This document shows positions 1 to 8,584 of a DNA stretch of 64,000 nucleotides, in pieces. The notes beneath the pieces were generated by a model. That model saw only the letters and a list, made by a program, of their open reading frames with translations, was not told where the DNA came from and did no database searches. The stretch's first letter is position 1. Each line of letters opens with the position of its first letter. The translations under genes were made by a program, and so were the position numbers. Source of the DNA: UBA2965 sp036526135 (lineage in GTDB: Bacteria; Pseudomonadota; Gammaproteobacteria; Pseudomonadales; Azotimanducaceae); contig DATCZA010000001.1 of assembly GCA_036526135.1 (NCBI GenBank), forward strand, positions 1-64,000. Direction: 5' to 3'.

Positions 1-87
1 GCCTACACCATTTACGGCGGGGCGAGCGAGGTGCAGAAAGACGTCATCGCCAAGAACGTGCTGGGAATCAAGAGGTCGGGCCGATGA
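1..87 (+). CDS. acyl-CoA dehydrogenase, C-terminal end only
   Basis: The first 28 codons of the window read as the end of an acyl-CoA dehydrogenase. The motif YGGASEVQKDVIAKNVLG matches the family's C-terminal segment, where a G(T/A)SE(I/V)Q stretch contacts FAD across the subunit interface. The gene is cut by the window edge, so its size and start are unknown. Its TGA stop overlaps the ATG of the next ACAD gene (ATGA), so the two are translationally coupled and may form a heteromeric dehydrogenase. That last point is inferred from the arrangement. Confidence 0.85.
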   Translation, partial: AYTIYGGASEVQKDVIAKNVLGIKRSGR

Positions 88-1208
88 ACTTCGAACTTTC
101 TTCGGAACAGCAGCTGCTGCGCGACAGCGTGGAGCGGTTTGTCGACGAAAACTACGCGCTGGAGACCCGCCGCGAGCTTGCCGGCAGCGATACCGGCTTC
201 AGCAGCGACTACTGGGCGACCATGGCCGAGCTCGGCTGGCTGGCCCTGCCCTTCGCGGAATCCGACGGCGGCTTCGCCGGGACCCAGATCGAGACCATGC
301 TCCTGATGGAGCAGTTCGGCCGCGGCCTGGTCCTGGAGCCCTACTTCGCCAGCATCGTCCTCGGCGGCGGCGCGGTGCGTCGGGGCGGCAGCGCGGCGCT
401 GAAGGCGGAGATCCTGCCGGGCGTCATGGACGGCAGTCGCCAGCTAACTCTCGCCTACGCCGAAGAGCAGGCGCGGTTCGACCTGGACGACGTCACCACC
501 ACGGCCCGGGCCGAAGGCGACGAGCTGATCCTCAACGGTCATAAATCCATGGTGGCGAACGCCGCCACCGCCTCTGCGCTGGTGGTGGTGACGCGCACCA
601 GCGGTGGCCAGAAAGACCAGGACGGCGTCACTCTGGTACTCGTGGACGCGGATGCCGACGGCGTGAAGATCGAGAGCTTTCCCACCGTGGACGGCCTGCG
701 GGCGGCGGAGGTGACGCTCACCGACGTGCGCGCGCCCGCAGCCAACGTGATCGGCGGAATCGGAGACGGTTTCGCTATCCTCAACGCCGTTGCCAACGAT
801 GGGATCCTGGCACTGGCGGCGGAGGCGGTCGGCGCCATGGAAATCCTGTACAAGGACACCGTCGCCTATACCCAGGAGCGCGAGCAGTTCGACCATCCGC
901 TTTCCGACTTCCAGGTTCTTCAACACCGCATGGTGGACATGTTCGTGGAGTACGAGCAGTGCAAGTCGCTGCTGTACCGCGCCACCATGGAGGTGGCCTC
1001 CGGCGCCGAATCGGCGCAGAGGACGGTTCACGCCCTGAAGCACCTGATCGGGAAGGCCGGGATCGCCGTCGGCGAGAACGCGGTTCAGACCCACGGCGGC
1101 ATGGGCATGACCGAGGAGCTGCGCGTCGGCCACTACTTCAAGCGGCTGCTCGTCATCGACGCTCAGTTCGGCAACGCCGACTACCATTTGCAGCGCTTCG
1201 CGGCCTAA
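84..1208 (+). CDS. acyl-CoA dehydrogenase (ACAD), probable partner subunit
   Basis: A 374-residue flavoprotein of the ACAD family, which introduces an alpha,beta double bond into an acyl-CoA and passes electrons to ETF. The N-terminal helical domain starts with FELSSEQQLLRDSVERF. The middle beta domain has been reduced around LILNGHKSMVANA. The C-terminal domain carries REQFDHPLSDFQVLQHRM and QTHGGMGMTEEL. It lacks the C-terminal G-x-SE-x-Q segment that the upstream coupled gene has, which fits the division of labour in alpha2-beta2 ACADs known from steroid side-chain degradation. The start ATG overlaps the upstream stop. The substrate is unknown. Confidence 0.88.
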   Translation: MNFELSSEQQLLRDSVERFVDENYALETRRELAGSDTGFSSDYWATMAELGWLALPFAESDGGFAGTQIETMLLMEQFGRGLVLEPYFASIVLGGGAVRRGGSAALKAEILPGVMDGSRQLTLAYAEEQARFDLDDVTTTARAEGDELILNGHKSMVANAATASALVVVTRTSGGQKDQDGVTLVLVDADADGVKIESFPTVDGLRAAEVTLTDVRAPAANVIGGIGDGFAILNAVANDGILALAAEAVGAMEILYKDTVAYTQEREQFDHPLSDFQVLQHRMVDMFVEYEQCKSLLYRATMEVASGAESAQRTVHALKHLIGKAGIAVGENAVQTHGGMGMTEELRVGHYFKRLLVIDAQFGNADYHLQRFAA

Positions 1209-1243
1209 GTAGAATCCGGCCTCCGCACAGGGGGAAGCACGTC

Positions 1244-2044
1244 ATGCAGGGCAGAGTCGCGCTGGTAACCGGCGGCGCCCGCGGCATCGGCCGGGGCATC
1301 GCACAGGCCTTTCTGCAGGCCGGGGCTCGGGTGATGATCGGCGACCTCGGCGGCGCCGGGGCCGACTGGAAGTACGAGCTGTCTGCCGAATCGGAGCTAA
1401 AACGCACGGCAGACGAGCTGTCGGCCATGGGCGAGACCCACTGTGTGGCCGTCGACGTGACCGACGCCGCCAGCTGCGCGCGCGCGGTGGACGCCACCGT
1501 GCAAGCCTTCGGAAGGCTCGACGTCCTCGTCAACAATGCCGGCGTCGTGGCCTCGGGAGACACGGAAAGCTTCCCTGAAGCCGACTGGGATCGCGTGTTC
1601 GCGGTGAACGCCAAGGGGATCTTTCTCATGACCCGGGCCGCCCTGCCGGCGCTGCGGCGATCGGCCGACGCGGCCATCATCAATACGGCTTCCATCGCGG
1701 GAAAGCGGGGCTTTCCGAAGATGGCCGCTTACTGCGGCTCCAAGTTCGCCGCCATAGGAATCACCCAGTCCCTGGCGGCCGAGCTCGCGCCCGAGGGCAT
1801 CCGCGTCAACGCCCTGTGTCCCGGGATGGTGGGGACCGCCATGTGGCTCGAGCACCTGCTTCCTGCCAACGCGGCGAAGCCGGACGAAAAAGACGACCAG
1901 TTCAAGGAGGCAATGGCGCGCACCATTCCCATGGGCCGGCCCCAGACCCCTCAAGACATGGGCCACGCAGCCGTCTACCTAGCCACGGCCGCCAACGTCA
2001 CCGGCGTCAGCCTGAGCGTTGCCGGCGGCTACGAGATGAATTGA
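1244..2044 (+). CDS. short-chain dehydrogenase/reductase (SDR)
   Basis: A 266-residue classical SDR, an NAD(P)-dependent oxidoreductase. The Rossmann motif is TGGARGIG near residue 10, followed by the NNAG motif, a catalytic Ser in NTASIAGKRG and the catalytic pair YCGSK (Tyr-x3-Lys). The C-terminal VNALCPGMVGTAMW is also typical. The ATG at 1244 follows GGGGAAGCACGTC; an upstream in-frame extension would run into the ACAD gene and is not used. It follows the ACAD pair by 35 bp, consistent with one beta-oxidation-like operon in which it oxidises a hydroxyacyl intermediate (inference). Confidence 0.9.
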   Translation: MQGRVALVTGGARGIGRGIAQAFLQAGARVMIGDLGGAGADWKYELSAESELKRTADELSAMGETHCVAVDVTDAASCARAVDATVQAFGRLDVLVNNAGVVASGDTESFPEADWDRVFAVNAKGIFLMTRAALPALRRSADAAIINTASIAGKRGFPKMAAYCGSKFAAIGITQSLAAELAPEGIRVNALCPGMVGTAMWLEHLLPANAAKPDEKDDQFKEAMARTIPMGRPQTPQDMGHAAVYLATAANVTGVSLSVAGGYEMN

Positions 2045-2850
2045 AAAAGCCGACGGCCGTGCAGAACCTTTTCCGCGAACCGCTGCTTTACTTCCTGCTG
2101 GCAGGCGCGGCCATCTTCGCCCTCGCCGAGCTCACAGACGGCCCCGGCGACGACTACCTGATCGAGGTTTCCGACGCGGAGAGGGCACGGATCTCGGATC
2201 AGTGGCAGGCCCAGATGGGCCGGGCGCCGACCGACGAGGAGCTTGCGGGCCTGATAGAGCAGTGGTTGCGCGAAGAGATCTACTATCGGGAAGCCCTTCG
2301 AATGGGGCTGGATCGCAACGACATCATCATCCGGCGCCGTCTTGCCCAGAAGCTCACGTTCCTGACCGAGGACGTCATTGCCGGTTCCACCCCCTCCACC
2401 GAAGAGCTTCGAAGCTACTTCGAAGCCAACGCGGAGCGGTACCGCATACCTGAGCGAATCACTTTCCGGCACCGCTACTTCAGCGCCGAGCGCCGGCCTA
2501 ATGCCAGAGAGGATGCCGCCGCCGCCCTGACGGACGAGGCCGTACGCGGGGATCCCTTCATGCTCCAGAAAGCCTACGCGCTGCGCTCGAGCCGGGAGAT
2601 CGCCGATCTTTTCGGCGTCGAGTTCGCCGAAGGGCTGGCCCAGGTGGCGCCCGGGAACTGGCAGGGACCGATCCGCTCGGCCTACGGATGGCACGTGGTG
2701 CTCGTGGAGCAGCGGGCTCCCGGGCGACTGCCGTCGCTCGAGGAAGTGCAGAAGCGGGCGGCGACGGACCTGTCACAGGAACGCCGAAGCCGAGCCAACG
2801 ACGAGTACTACCACTCGCTGCGTCAGCGGTACGAGATCATCGGCGGATGA
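2041..2850 (+). CDS. parvulin-type peptidyl-prolyl cis-trans isomerase, membrane-anchored
   Basis: About 269 residues. An N-terminal hydrophobic helix (LLYFLLAGAAIFALAEL) should anchor it in the inner membrane. A SurA/PpiD-like helical region follows (EELAGLIEQWLREEIYYREAL), and then a C-terminal parvulin-like domain ending near GPIRSAYGWHVVLVEQRAPG. The probable start is TTG at 2041, which overlaps the SDR stop; GTG at 2059 is an alternative, and there is no ATG. The next gene overlaps by ATGA. The pairing with a HupE-type membrane protein suggests a periplasmic folding role for that partner, which is an inference from position. Confidence 0.8.
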   Translation: MKKPTAVQNLFREPLLYFLLAGAAIFALAELTDGPGDDYLIEVSDAERARISDQWQAQMGRAPTDEELAGLIEQWLREEIYYREALRMGLDRNDIIIRRRLAQKLTFLTEDVIAGSTPSTEELRSYFEANAERYRIPERITFRHRYFSAERRPNAREDAAAALTDEAVRGDPFMLQKAYALRSSREIADLFGVEFAEGLAQVAPGNWQGPIRSAYGWHVVLVEQRAPGRLPSLEEVQKRAATDLSQERRSRANDEYYHSLRQRYEIIGG

Positions 2851-3812
2851 AGGCGCTGGCGGCGCTGCTCGTCGTTCTCGCTGCGAGCCAGGCTAAGGCC
2901 CACGAGGTCCGCCCGGCCTACCTGCAGCTGACGGAAACCGCACCGGGCCAGTTCGAAGTGCTCTGGAAGCAGCCGTTGCTCGGCGACCGGCGCCTGCCCC
3001 TGGAACCGGTGCTGCCCGAGGCGTGCGCGCGCGAGGGCCCGCCGATCCCGGAGGTCGCCGGCGCTGCGCTCATCGAACGCTGGCGCACCGACTGCGACCT
3101 TCGAAGCGGAGCCGTCACCATCTCCGGCCTCTCCAAGACGCTGACCGACGTTCTCGTGGAGATTCGCTACCTGTCGGCAGAGCCGGTTTCCCAATTGCTC
3201 AAGCCCAGCAGGCCATCCTTGGATCTGGCGTCACCGACCCCGCAGATCTGGAGCTACCTCACGTTCGGCGTGGAGCACCTGCTGCTCGGGCTCGACCACA
3301 TCCTGTTCGTGGTGGGCCTCGTGCTATTCATCGGCAACACCTGGACTCTGGTGAAAACCATCACTGGCTTCACCATCGCCCACAGCATCACGCTGGCCTG
3401 CTCGGTGCTGGGGCTGATCTCGTTGCCTCAGGCCCCCGTGGAAGCGGTGATCGCGCTGTCGATCCTCTTTCTTGCCCGGGAACTGGTGGAACCTCCCGAG
3501 CGGCGCTCGCGCATCACCCTGGGCCGCCCGTGGCTGATGGCCTTCGCTTTCGGTCTGCTTCACGGCTTCGGGTTTGCCGGCGCGCTCACCGAGATCGGGC
3601 TGCCCGCAGATCAGCTGGCCGTCTCTCTGCTGCTGTTCAACCTCGGCATCGAGATCGGCCAACTCCTCGTTATCGGCCTGCTCCTTAGCGCTGCGGCGAT
3701 TTTCAGGAAGGCCTGGAGGCGCAACCGCGAGGTCTGGCCCAGGCGGTTCGCCTGGGTCATGGGGTCCGTCGCGGGGTTCTGGACCATCGACCGGGTGCTG
3801 CTCGTCTTCTGA
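2847..3812 (+). CDS. HupE/UreJ-type membrane protein
   Basis: A 321-residue protein with a signal peptide (MKALAALLVVLAASQAKA), a periplasmic N-terminal domain (HEVRPAYLQLTE, with several Cys) and a C-terminal half of about six membrane segments. The segment GVEHLLLGLDHILFV matches the conserved His/Asp-containing motif of the HupE/UreJ_2 family, and HGFGFAGAL is also typical. Family members are nickel or cobalt permeases, or uncharacterised; no urease or hydrogenase genes are present here, so the cargo is unknown. The start overlaps the isomerase stop. Confidence 0.82.
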   Translation: MKALAALLVVLAASQAKAHEVRPAYLQLTETAPGQFEVLWKQPLLGDRRLPLEPVLPEACAREGPPIPEVAGAALIERWRTDCDLRSGAVTISGLSKTLTDVLVEIRYLSAEPVSQLLKPSRPSLDLASPTPQIWSYLTFGVEHLLLGLDHILFVVGLVLFIGNTWTLVKTITGFTIAHSITLACSVLGLISLPQAPVEAVIALSILFLARELVEPPERRSRITLGRPWLMAFAFGLLHGFGFAGALTEIGLPADQLAVSLLLFNLGIEIGQLLVIGLLLSAAAIFRKAWRRNREVWPRRFAWVMGSVAGFWTIDRVLLVF

Positions 3813-3844
3813 GATCGATCTGGCTGCCGCCGCGAACCCGATGC

Positions 3845-4252
3845 TCACACGTAGACGAAGCGTCGCACCAGCACGTAGTTGCTGGTGGTCGCTGCCGCCG
3901 AACCGATGATCAGGGCGACCACGGGCGCCTGGGACAAGGTGGTGTGGAGCACCAGCGCGGTGTAGGTGCCGAGGGTGATGGCAGCCCCCAGCGACTGGAC
4001 CAGCACGTAGACGGGGAACCTCGAGTCCCGGATCGAGGCGCCGAAGGTGTACCTGGCGTTGAGAAGAAAGGTCACCGTCACCGCAGCGAGGAAAGAAACA
4101 AAGCGGCTTCCCACGAGCCCCGTCTCGGTCTCACCGAGAGACATTCCGTAGACCAGCGCCGAGAGCACGGCCACGTCGGTGACGAAGCCCGCAAAGCCGA
4201 CCTGAAGGTAGCGGAACACCTGTCGGCGGGACTGCGTGCGGAAATCTGTCAA
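3845..4252 (-). CDS. GtrA-family membrane protein
   Basis: A 135-residue protein with four predicted membrane helices. The pattern RYLQVGFAGFVTDVAV at the N-terminus and SNYVLVRRFVYV at the C-terminus matches the GtrA family, small flippase-like proteins linked to transfer of polyprenyl-linked sugars to surface polysaccharides. The start appears to be TTG at 4252, preceded by GAGGTGTGAA. It is convergent with the HupE gene and divergent from the thioesterase. No glycosyltransferase partner lies next to it. Confidence 0.85.
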   Translation of the reverse strand: MTDFRTQSRRQVFRYLQVGFAGFVTDVAVLSALVYGMSLGETETGLVGSRFVSFLAAVTVTFLLNARYTFGASIRDSRFPVYVLVQSLGAAITLGTYTALVLHTTLSQAPVVALIIGSAAATTSNYVLVRRFVYV

Positions 4253-4375
4253 TTCACACCTCGTCCAGGCACCTTCACCCCAAGCTTACGTGGCAGCCAT
4301 GTGCCCAGCAAGGCGACCGCCTTAGCCTGCCGGCGCTTTGGGGTTACCATCGGGAAAGACTCTGGGGAGACGCTC

Positions 4376-4861
4376 ATGACCACCGCACCCATCGAATGCC
4401 CGGCACAAACCGTGGAGGATGGCTGGATCGACTACAACGGCCACATGAACATGGCCTTCTACAACCTCGCCTTCGACCGGGCCTTGGATCACGTCTACGA
4501 CCGGCTGGGCATCGGCGCAGACTACGTACGGCTGCGCGGCGGCTCCTGCTTCACCAGGGAAGTCCACGTGAACTACCTGCGCGAGCTAAGCGCCGGCGAC
4601 CCGATCCGGGTGACGTTTCAGCTGCTGGACTGGGACGCTAAGCGGCTGCACTTTTTCGAAGAGATGTACCACGCAGACCAGGGCTACCTTGCCGCTACCT
4701 CGGAGCAGCTGGCGCTTCACGTGAGCATGACAAGCCGATCAACGCACCCCTTTCCCCAGGACATCCAGGCGCATCTCGAGGAACTCATGACGGCACATCG
4801 GCCGCTTCCGACGCCGGCTCAGGTCGGACGGGTCATGGGCATCAGACGCAGCCCCCGCTGA
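4376..4861 (+). CDS. acyl-CoA thioesterase, hot-dog fold (4HBT-like)
   Basis: A 161-residue single hot-dog domain. The segment WIDYNGHMNMAFYNLAFDRA matches the D-x-N-G-H-M-N motif of the 4-hydroxybenzoyl-CoA thioesterase-like group that includes the betainyl/carnitine-pathway thioesterases. VHVNYLRELSAGDPI is the usual central strand. It should hydrolyse an acyl-CoA thioester in the cytoplasm. The start ATG at 4376 follows CTGGGGAGACGCTC, a good ribosome-binding site, and excludes a longer upstream frame that runs through the divergent GtrA gene. Confidence 0.87.
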   Translation: MTTAPIECPAQTVEDGWIDYNGHMNMAFYNLAFDRALDHVYDRLGIGADYVRLRGGSCFTREVHVNYLRELSAGDPIRVTFQLLDWDAKRLHFFEEMYHADQGYLAATSEQLALHVSMTSRSTHPFPQDIQAHLEELMTAHRPLPTPAQVGRVMGIRRSPR

Positions 4862-4876
4862 AACGGCGCAGGAAAA

Positions 4877-6550
4877 TCAGAGGCCCGACGGCGAGCTGCC
4901 GCCGGTGATTTCCAGCACCGCATGCGCGTGGTGCGCGCGACCGAACTCGTCGATCGCACGCACGCCCACCGGGTAGACGCCCGGACCGAGATCGTCGGGA
5001 ACGTCCGCAACGAAGATATGCGACGACGGCTCGGCCTTGAACCAGGACTTCTTCGTCTCGGCGTTGCGCGCGTGCAGCTCGATCAGATAGGGATCCGCGC
5101 GCCTCACCCGGCGCATCGGCAGGTACTCCCCGTCACCGATGCGGAATGCCACCTCGGAGCGCGGACCTCCATCGAAGAGGTTGACCAGGATGTCTGCGGC
5201 GGGGACCTGATCCACGGAGAAACGACCATCGAACAGCTGCCCGTGGCGGAAGTCACGCATGGCGTCCTTGCGCAGACCGTGGTGCACCACGTCGAACATG
5301 ATGCGCATCTGGTAGTCGGCGGGCGCGCTGGCAGCCTTGTAGCGCACGGTCACCTTCGTGCCGTCCACCTCCAGGACATGGTACCCGTTGGGGGTTCCGT
5401 CGCGCTGATCCGACGTGGGCACGCCGCGGGTATCGAACGGCCCGCTCCACCACGCCCCGGAAACCGTGCTGAGCACGTGATGGTGGAGCTCACCGGGCCC
5501 GGCAAATCCTTCGTCCCTGCCGAAGTAGTGATGCTCGGTGGTGTGCGTGTGGCCGGCGACGGCGTACAGATTGGGCCGGCCTTTGAGCAATCCGAAGAGC
5601 TCACGCCGGTCGGCGGTATTGTTTCTCGGGCTGTCATCGAGGTAGGTGGCAAGCGGGGCGTGCATGCCGAGGAAAACCAGCTTGTCGACGGGCACGTGGC
5701 GCAGCTCTGCCGCCAGCCAGTCGAGCTGCCGCCTGCCGATCCTGGCAACGTAGCCGCCGGTTCCCCGGACGTCGGCCGGATCGCTTTCGCCGTTACCGAG
5801 ATACTCGATGTTGTCCAGAACCACGAAGAGCGCATCCGCATACTCAAAGGCGTAGTAAGGCGGACCGAAATACCGCTTGAACGTCTCAAGCGCGTGGCGA
5901 TCGTCAGCCGCCAGGAAATTCATCTCGTGATTGCCCGGCACGTTGTACCAGGGTATGCCCAGGGTCCCGATGAGCGCGTTGTAGCGCGGAAAAAGCGACA
6001 GCTCGTCGAACAGGATGTCACCCATGGTCATACCGAAGCGCGCGCCGGTGCCGATGAGCTCCGCGATCACGTCGTCCCGGATGAAATCCAGCTCCTCCTC
6101 GGTCTGGGGCTGGGTGTCGGCGAACAGGATGGCCTGGAAACGGGCGGGTTCATCCTGCCGGCGCAGCGGGAAATCGATACGCTCGGGCAACGGGCCGGTG
6201 GGATCCACCCCGGGGTAGCGCAGATGGTCGGGCGAGCCGTCCGGCTGGTGGACGTAGTAGAACTGCGGCAGCTGGTGAGCGTTCACCGGCGTTGCGTAAC
6301 CGCTGGGCTTGGTGATGAAGATCACGGCTTCCTCGGGAACCGGCAGCGTGTAGCCGCCGTCCTCGCCGGTCAGCACCACGGCGATGCCGTTGGAGACCCT
6401 CACACCCTTCACACCAGGCTCGCCGGGTTCCCAGACGCCGTCGCCGTCAAGATCCTCGAAGACTTTTCCGTTCGCCGTTCCGGAGCCGAGCCCGAAGCTC
6501 GACCAGCCCAGACCGAGCAGGGCCAGCGCGACGCAGCAGCACAGCCTCAA
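4877..6550 (-). CDS. secreted calcineurin-like metallophosphoesterase
   Basis: A 557-residue exported protein. A signal peptide (CCCVALALLGLGWSSFGLG) is followed by a small SdrD-like/transthyretin-like domain with a calcium-loop-like DLDGDGVWEPGEPGV. The metallophosphatase core follows, with MTMGDILFDE, VPGNHEM, GMHAPL and VAGHTHTTEH, and then a C-terminal beta domain. This order matches the MetallophosN / Metallophos / MetallophosC architecture. The usual first DxH motif is replaced by FADTQ. The only available start is TTG at 6550. The substrate is unknown. Confidence 0.85.
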   Translation of the reverse strand: MRLCCCVALALLGLGWSSFGLGSGTANGKVFEDLDGDGVWEPGEPGVKGVRVSNGIAVVLTGEDGGYTLPVPEEAVIFITKPSGYATPVNAHQLPQFYYVHQPDGSPDHLRYPGVDPTGPLPERIDFPLRRQDEPARFQAILFADTQPQTEEELDFIRDDVIAELIGTGARFGMTMGDILFDELSLFPRYNALIGTLGIPWYNVPGNHEMNFLAADDRHALETFKRYFGPPYYAFEYADALFVVLDNIEYLGNGESDPADVRGTGGYVARIGRRQLDWLAAELRHVPVDKLVFLGMHAPLATYLDDSPRNNTADRRELFGLLKGRPNLYAVAGHTHTTEHHYFGRDEGFAGPGELHHHVLSTVSGAWWSGPFDTRGVPTSDQRDGTPNGYHVLEVDGTKVTVRYKAASAPADYQMRIMFDVVHHGLRKDAMRDFRHGQLFDGRFSVDQVPAADILVNLFDGGPRSEVAFRIGDGEYLPMRRVRRADPYLIELHARNAETKKSWFKAEPSSHIFVADVPDDLGPGVYPVGVRAIDEFGRAHHAHAVLEITGGSSPSGL

Positions 6551-6562
6551 CGTCCCGGGCCC

Positions 6563-7708
6563 CTAGTAACCTTCCAGCTCTCCGTATCGGTTCCGGTGGA
6601 AGCCCACGTCACCGAAAGTCTGCTCGGTCACCGCCGCTCGCTTGATGAAAAACCCGATGTCGAACTCGTCGGTCATCCCGATGCCGCCATGCATCTGTAT
6701 GCCTTCCCGGGAAACCAGGTGAAACGTCTCGCCCACTTTCGCTTTCGCGAGGCTAGCCAGCCGGGCGATTTCCTGGGGATCGCGGTTCTCGTCAAGCGCC
6801 GTCAGGGCTTCGAGCACACAGGATTTGGCAAGCTCGACCTCGCAGAACATGTTTGCCGCGCGGTGCTTGAGGGCCTGAAAGGAACCGATGGGCACGCCGA
6901 ACTGCTCGCGCTCCTTGAGATACTCGACCGTGCGCTCGAAGCACTCCTGGAGGCTGCCCAGCATCTCGGCGCAGAGGCCGATGCGGGCAATGTCGAGCGC
7001 CGGGTCCAGAACCTCGGCCGCGCCGCCGACGGCGCCGAGCACCGCATCGGCGCCGACCCGAACGCCGTCCAGCTCGACGTTCGCAGCGTTGCGCGAGTCC
7101 ACCATGACGGTGCGTGTCACCGACAGCCCTTCGGCGTCGGAATCCACGACAAACAGCGTGATCCCGTTCCGATCCCCCCGCTCACCCGAAGTCCGGGCGG
7201 CGACCACGAGCTTGTCGGCCACGTGCCCGTCGAGCACGAAGGTCTTGCGCCCGTTCAGTACGAACCCGCCGTCTGCGGCGGCGGCCCTGGTTTCGAGCCC
7301 GTAAGGGTCATGACGGTGAGACTCCTCGAGCGCGAGGCTCATCAGCAGCTCACCGGTGGAGATCAGCGGCAGCAGCTCGCCCTTCTGCTCCTCGCTGCCA
7401 CCCAGATTCACGAGGGTGCCACACACCCAGACGCTGGCAAAAAGCGGGCTGGCCGCCAGGGTCCGACCGGTTTCTTCGGTCACCACGCCCAGGCCCTTGT
7501 ACCCGAAGTCGAGCCCCCCGTGCTCCTCCGGCCAGGGAATGCCCGCCCAGCCGAGATCCACCATGGCCTGCCAGGTGCCCCGGTCGAAGCCGTCTGCGTT
7601 GTTCTCATCGCGCAGCCTGCGCAGCTGCGAAATGGGCGCGCTGTTGCTGCAGAAGTCCTTCGCGCTGTCCTTGAGCATGTTCTGCTCATCGTTGAGGATC
7701 ATCGGCAT
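6563..7708 (-). CDS. acyl-CoA dehydrogenase
   Basis: A 381-residue ACAD: N-terminal ILNDEQNMLKDSAKDFCS, middle-domain FVLNGRKTFVLDGHVADKL, C-terminal REQFGVPIGSFQALKHRAAN and QMHGGIGMTDEFDIGFFIKR. Like the product at 84-1208, it ends without the GxSE(I/V)Q segment, so it resembles the small-subunit type of heteromeric ACADs, although no coupled partner is adjacent. ATG at 7708 was chosen because GGGGGCGATC lies just upstream and the family homology begins there; the frame extends further 5' without homology. Confidence 0.88.
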   Translation of the reverse strand: MPMILNDEQNMLKDSAKDFCSNSAPISQLRRLRDENNADGFDRGTWQAMVDLGWAGIPWPEEHGGLDFGYKGLGVVTEETGRTLAASPLFASVWVCGTLVNLGGSEEQKGELLPLISTGELLMSLALEESHRHDPYGLETRAAAADGGFVLNGRKTFVLDGHVADKLVVAARTSGERGDRNGITLFVVDSDAEGLSVTRTVMVDSRNAANVELDGVRVGADAVLGAVGGAAEVLDPALDIARIGLCAEMLGSLQECFERTVEYLKEREQFGVPIGSFQALKHRAANMFCEVELAKSCVLEALTALDENRDPQEIARLASLAKAKVGETFHLVSREGIQMHGGIGMTDEFDIGFFIKRAAVTEQTFGDVGFHRNRYGELEGY

Positions 7709-7761
7709 GATCGCCCCCGGAATCATCGAGCGGCCAATACAACCGCGTCGCACCGACGCTG

Positions 7762-8295
7762 TCAATCCGAAGGCTGCTGACGGGTGTAAAACCCCTCGAA
7801 CCAGGGCTGCCAGACGCCGGTTTCGCGCGACTCCTCAAAGTACTGCCGCACCCTGCCGTCGGGTAGCCGGGTCCAGCTGCCGCGGAAGGGGAAGCGTTCC
7901 CGGGAGGCGCGGTAGGTGATGGTGCCCGACAGAACGACGCTGCCCTGCGCCGCCGTGCCGGAGATGTCGATGTTGGTGGTCGGCGACACCCAGATCTGGC
8001 GCCAGATCCGGTTCACCGGCTCGAAGTAGTTGATGCTCGACCCCGTGCCGCCGCTGGCACCCCGCCAGCTCTCGCGCACCATGCAGCCGCCTTCCTCGTG
8101 GCGGACAGCGTTGTGCCCGGCCAGCGATCCGTCGGCCAGGCGCACCTCCCAATCGCCGACCCAGAAATCGAACGCACGGTACTCGGCCGCGTCGCACCCG
8201 GCCGCCTCGGCAGCCTCGGCAGCCGCAAGATCGGCGATCGCCAGCGCGCCCAGCATTACGAGCCAGTTACACGCGATACAAAGCCTCGACTGCAT
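7762..8295 (-). CDS. secreted protein of unknown function (DUF1579-like)
   Basis: A 177-residue protein. The start ATG at 8295 gives a clean signal peptide (WLVMLGALAIADLAAAEA). The mature part opens with YRAFDFWVGDWEV, the hallmark opening of small periplasmic beta-barrel proteins of the DUF1579 type, and contains paired-strand patterns such as GSVVLSGTITYRAS. No catalytic residues are evident. It is divergent from the methyltransferase gene across a 289-bp intergenic region. Function unknown. Confidence 0.75.
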   Translation of the reverse strand: MQSRLCIACNWLVMLGALAIADLAAAEAAEAAGCDAAEYRAFDFWVGDWEVRLADGSLAGHNAVRHEEGGCMVRESWRGASGGTGSSINYFEPVNRIWRQIWVSPTTNIDISGTAAQGSVVLSGTITYRASRERFPFRGSWTRLPDGRVRQYFEESRETGVWQPWFEGFYTRQQPSD

Positions 8296-8584
8296 GGCGC
8301 CCCATCTCCCGCTAGGATACTCGGCATAATCAGATAAAAAGGTGGTGATAACAACGGACCGCGCCCCGAGAACCATCGGTGACAGCAACCCGAGACAGCG
8401 CCCTACCGCCTGCCCGGGACGCTCCCACCGTAACCGAGCGCATCCTCAGTCAACGCACCAGGTATGAGGTCACCATACCCACCGCCGGCGAGCGGCCCCT
8501 CCCCCGCTCGCCGGCAACCCTCGTTCAAAAGATTTCCTCCCCGCTAGCCTCGAAACCCGGCCCCCGGGCAAATATAGTGCGCCC
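8296..8584. other. 289-bp divergent intergenic region with two tandem hairpins
   Basis: There is no gene on either strand. At 8461-8479 GGTATG and CATACC can pair across a 7-nt loop. At 8484-8515 GCCGGCGAGCGG and CCGCTCGCCGGC form a perfect 12-bp stem with an 8-nt pyrimidine loop. Neither is followed by a T-run on either strand. On the + strand they lie in the presumed 5' leader of the methyltransferase gene, 69 bp before its ATG. Confidence 0.8.

Noticed and set aside
959..1243. An extended N-terminus for the SDR gene
   Set aside because: The extra codons overlap the ACAD gene in another frame and are Arg-rich with no homology; the ATG at 1244 fits the family start.
4922..7780. A 952-codon open frame on the + strand
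   Set aside because: It is antisense to both the phosphoesterase and an ACAD, has no family resemblance, and its openness is explained by GC-rich codon use on the opposite strand.
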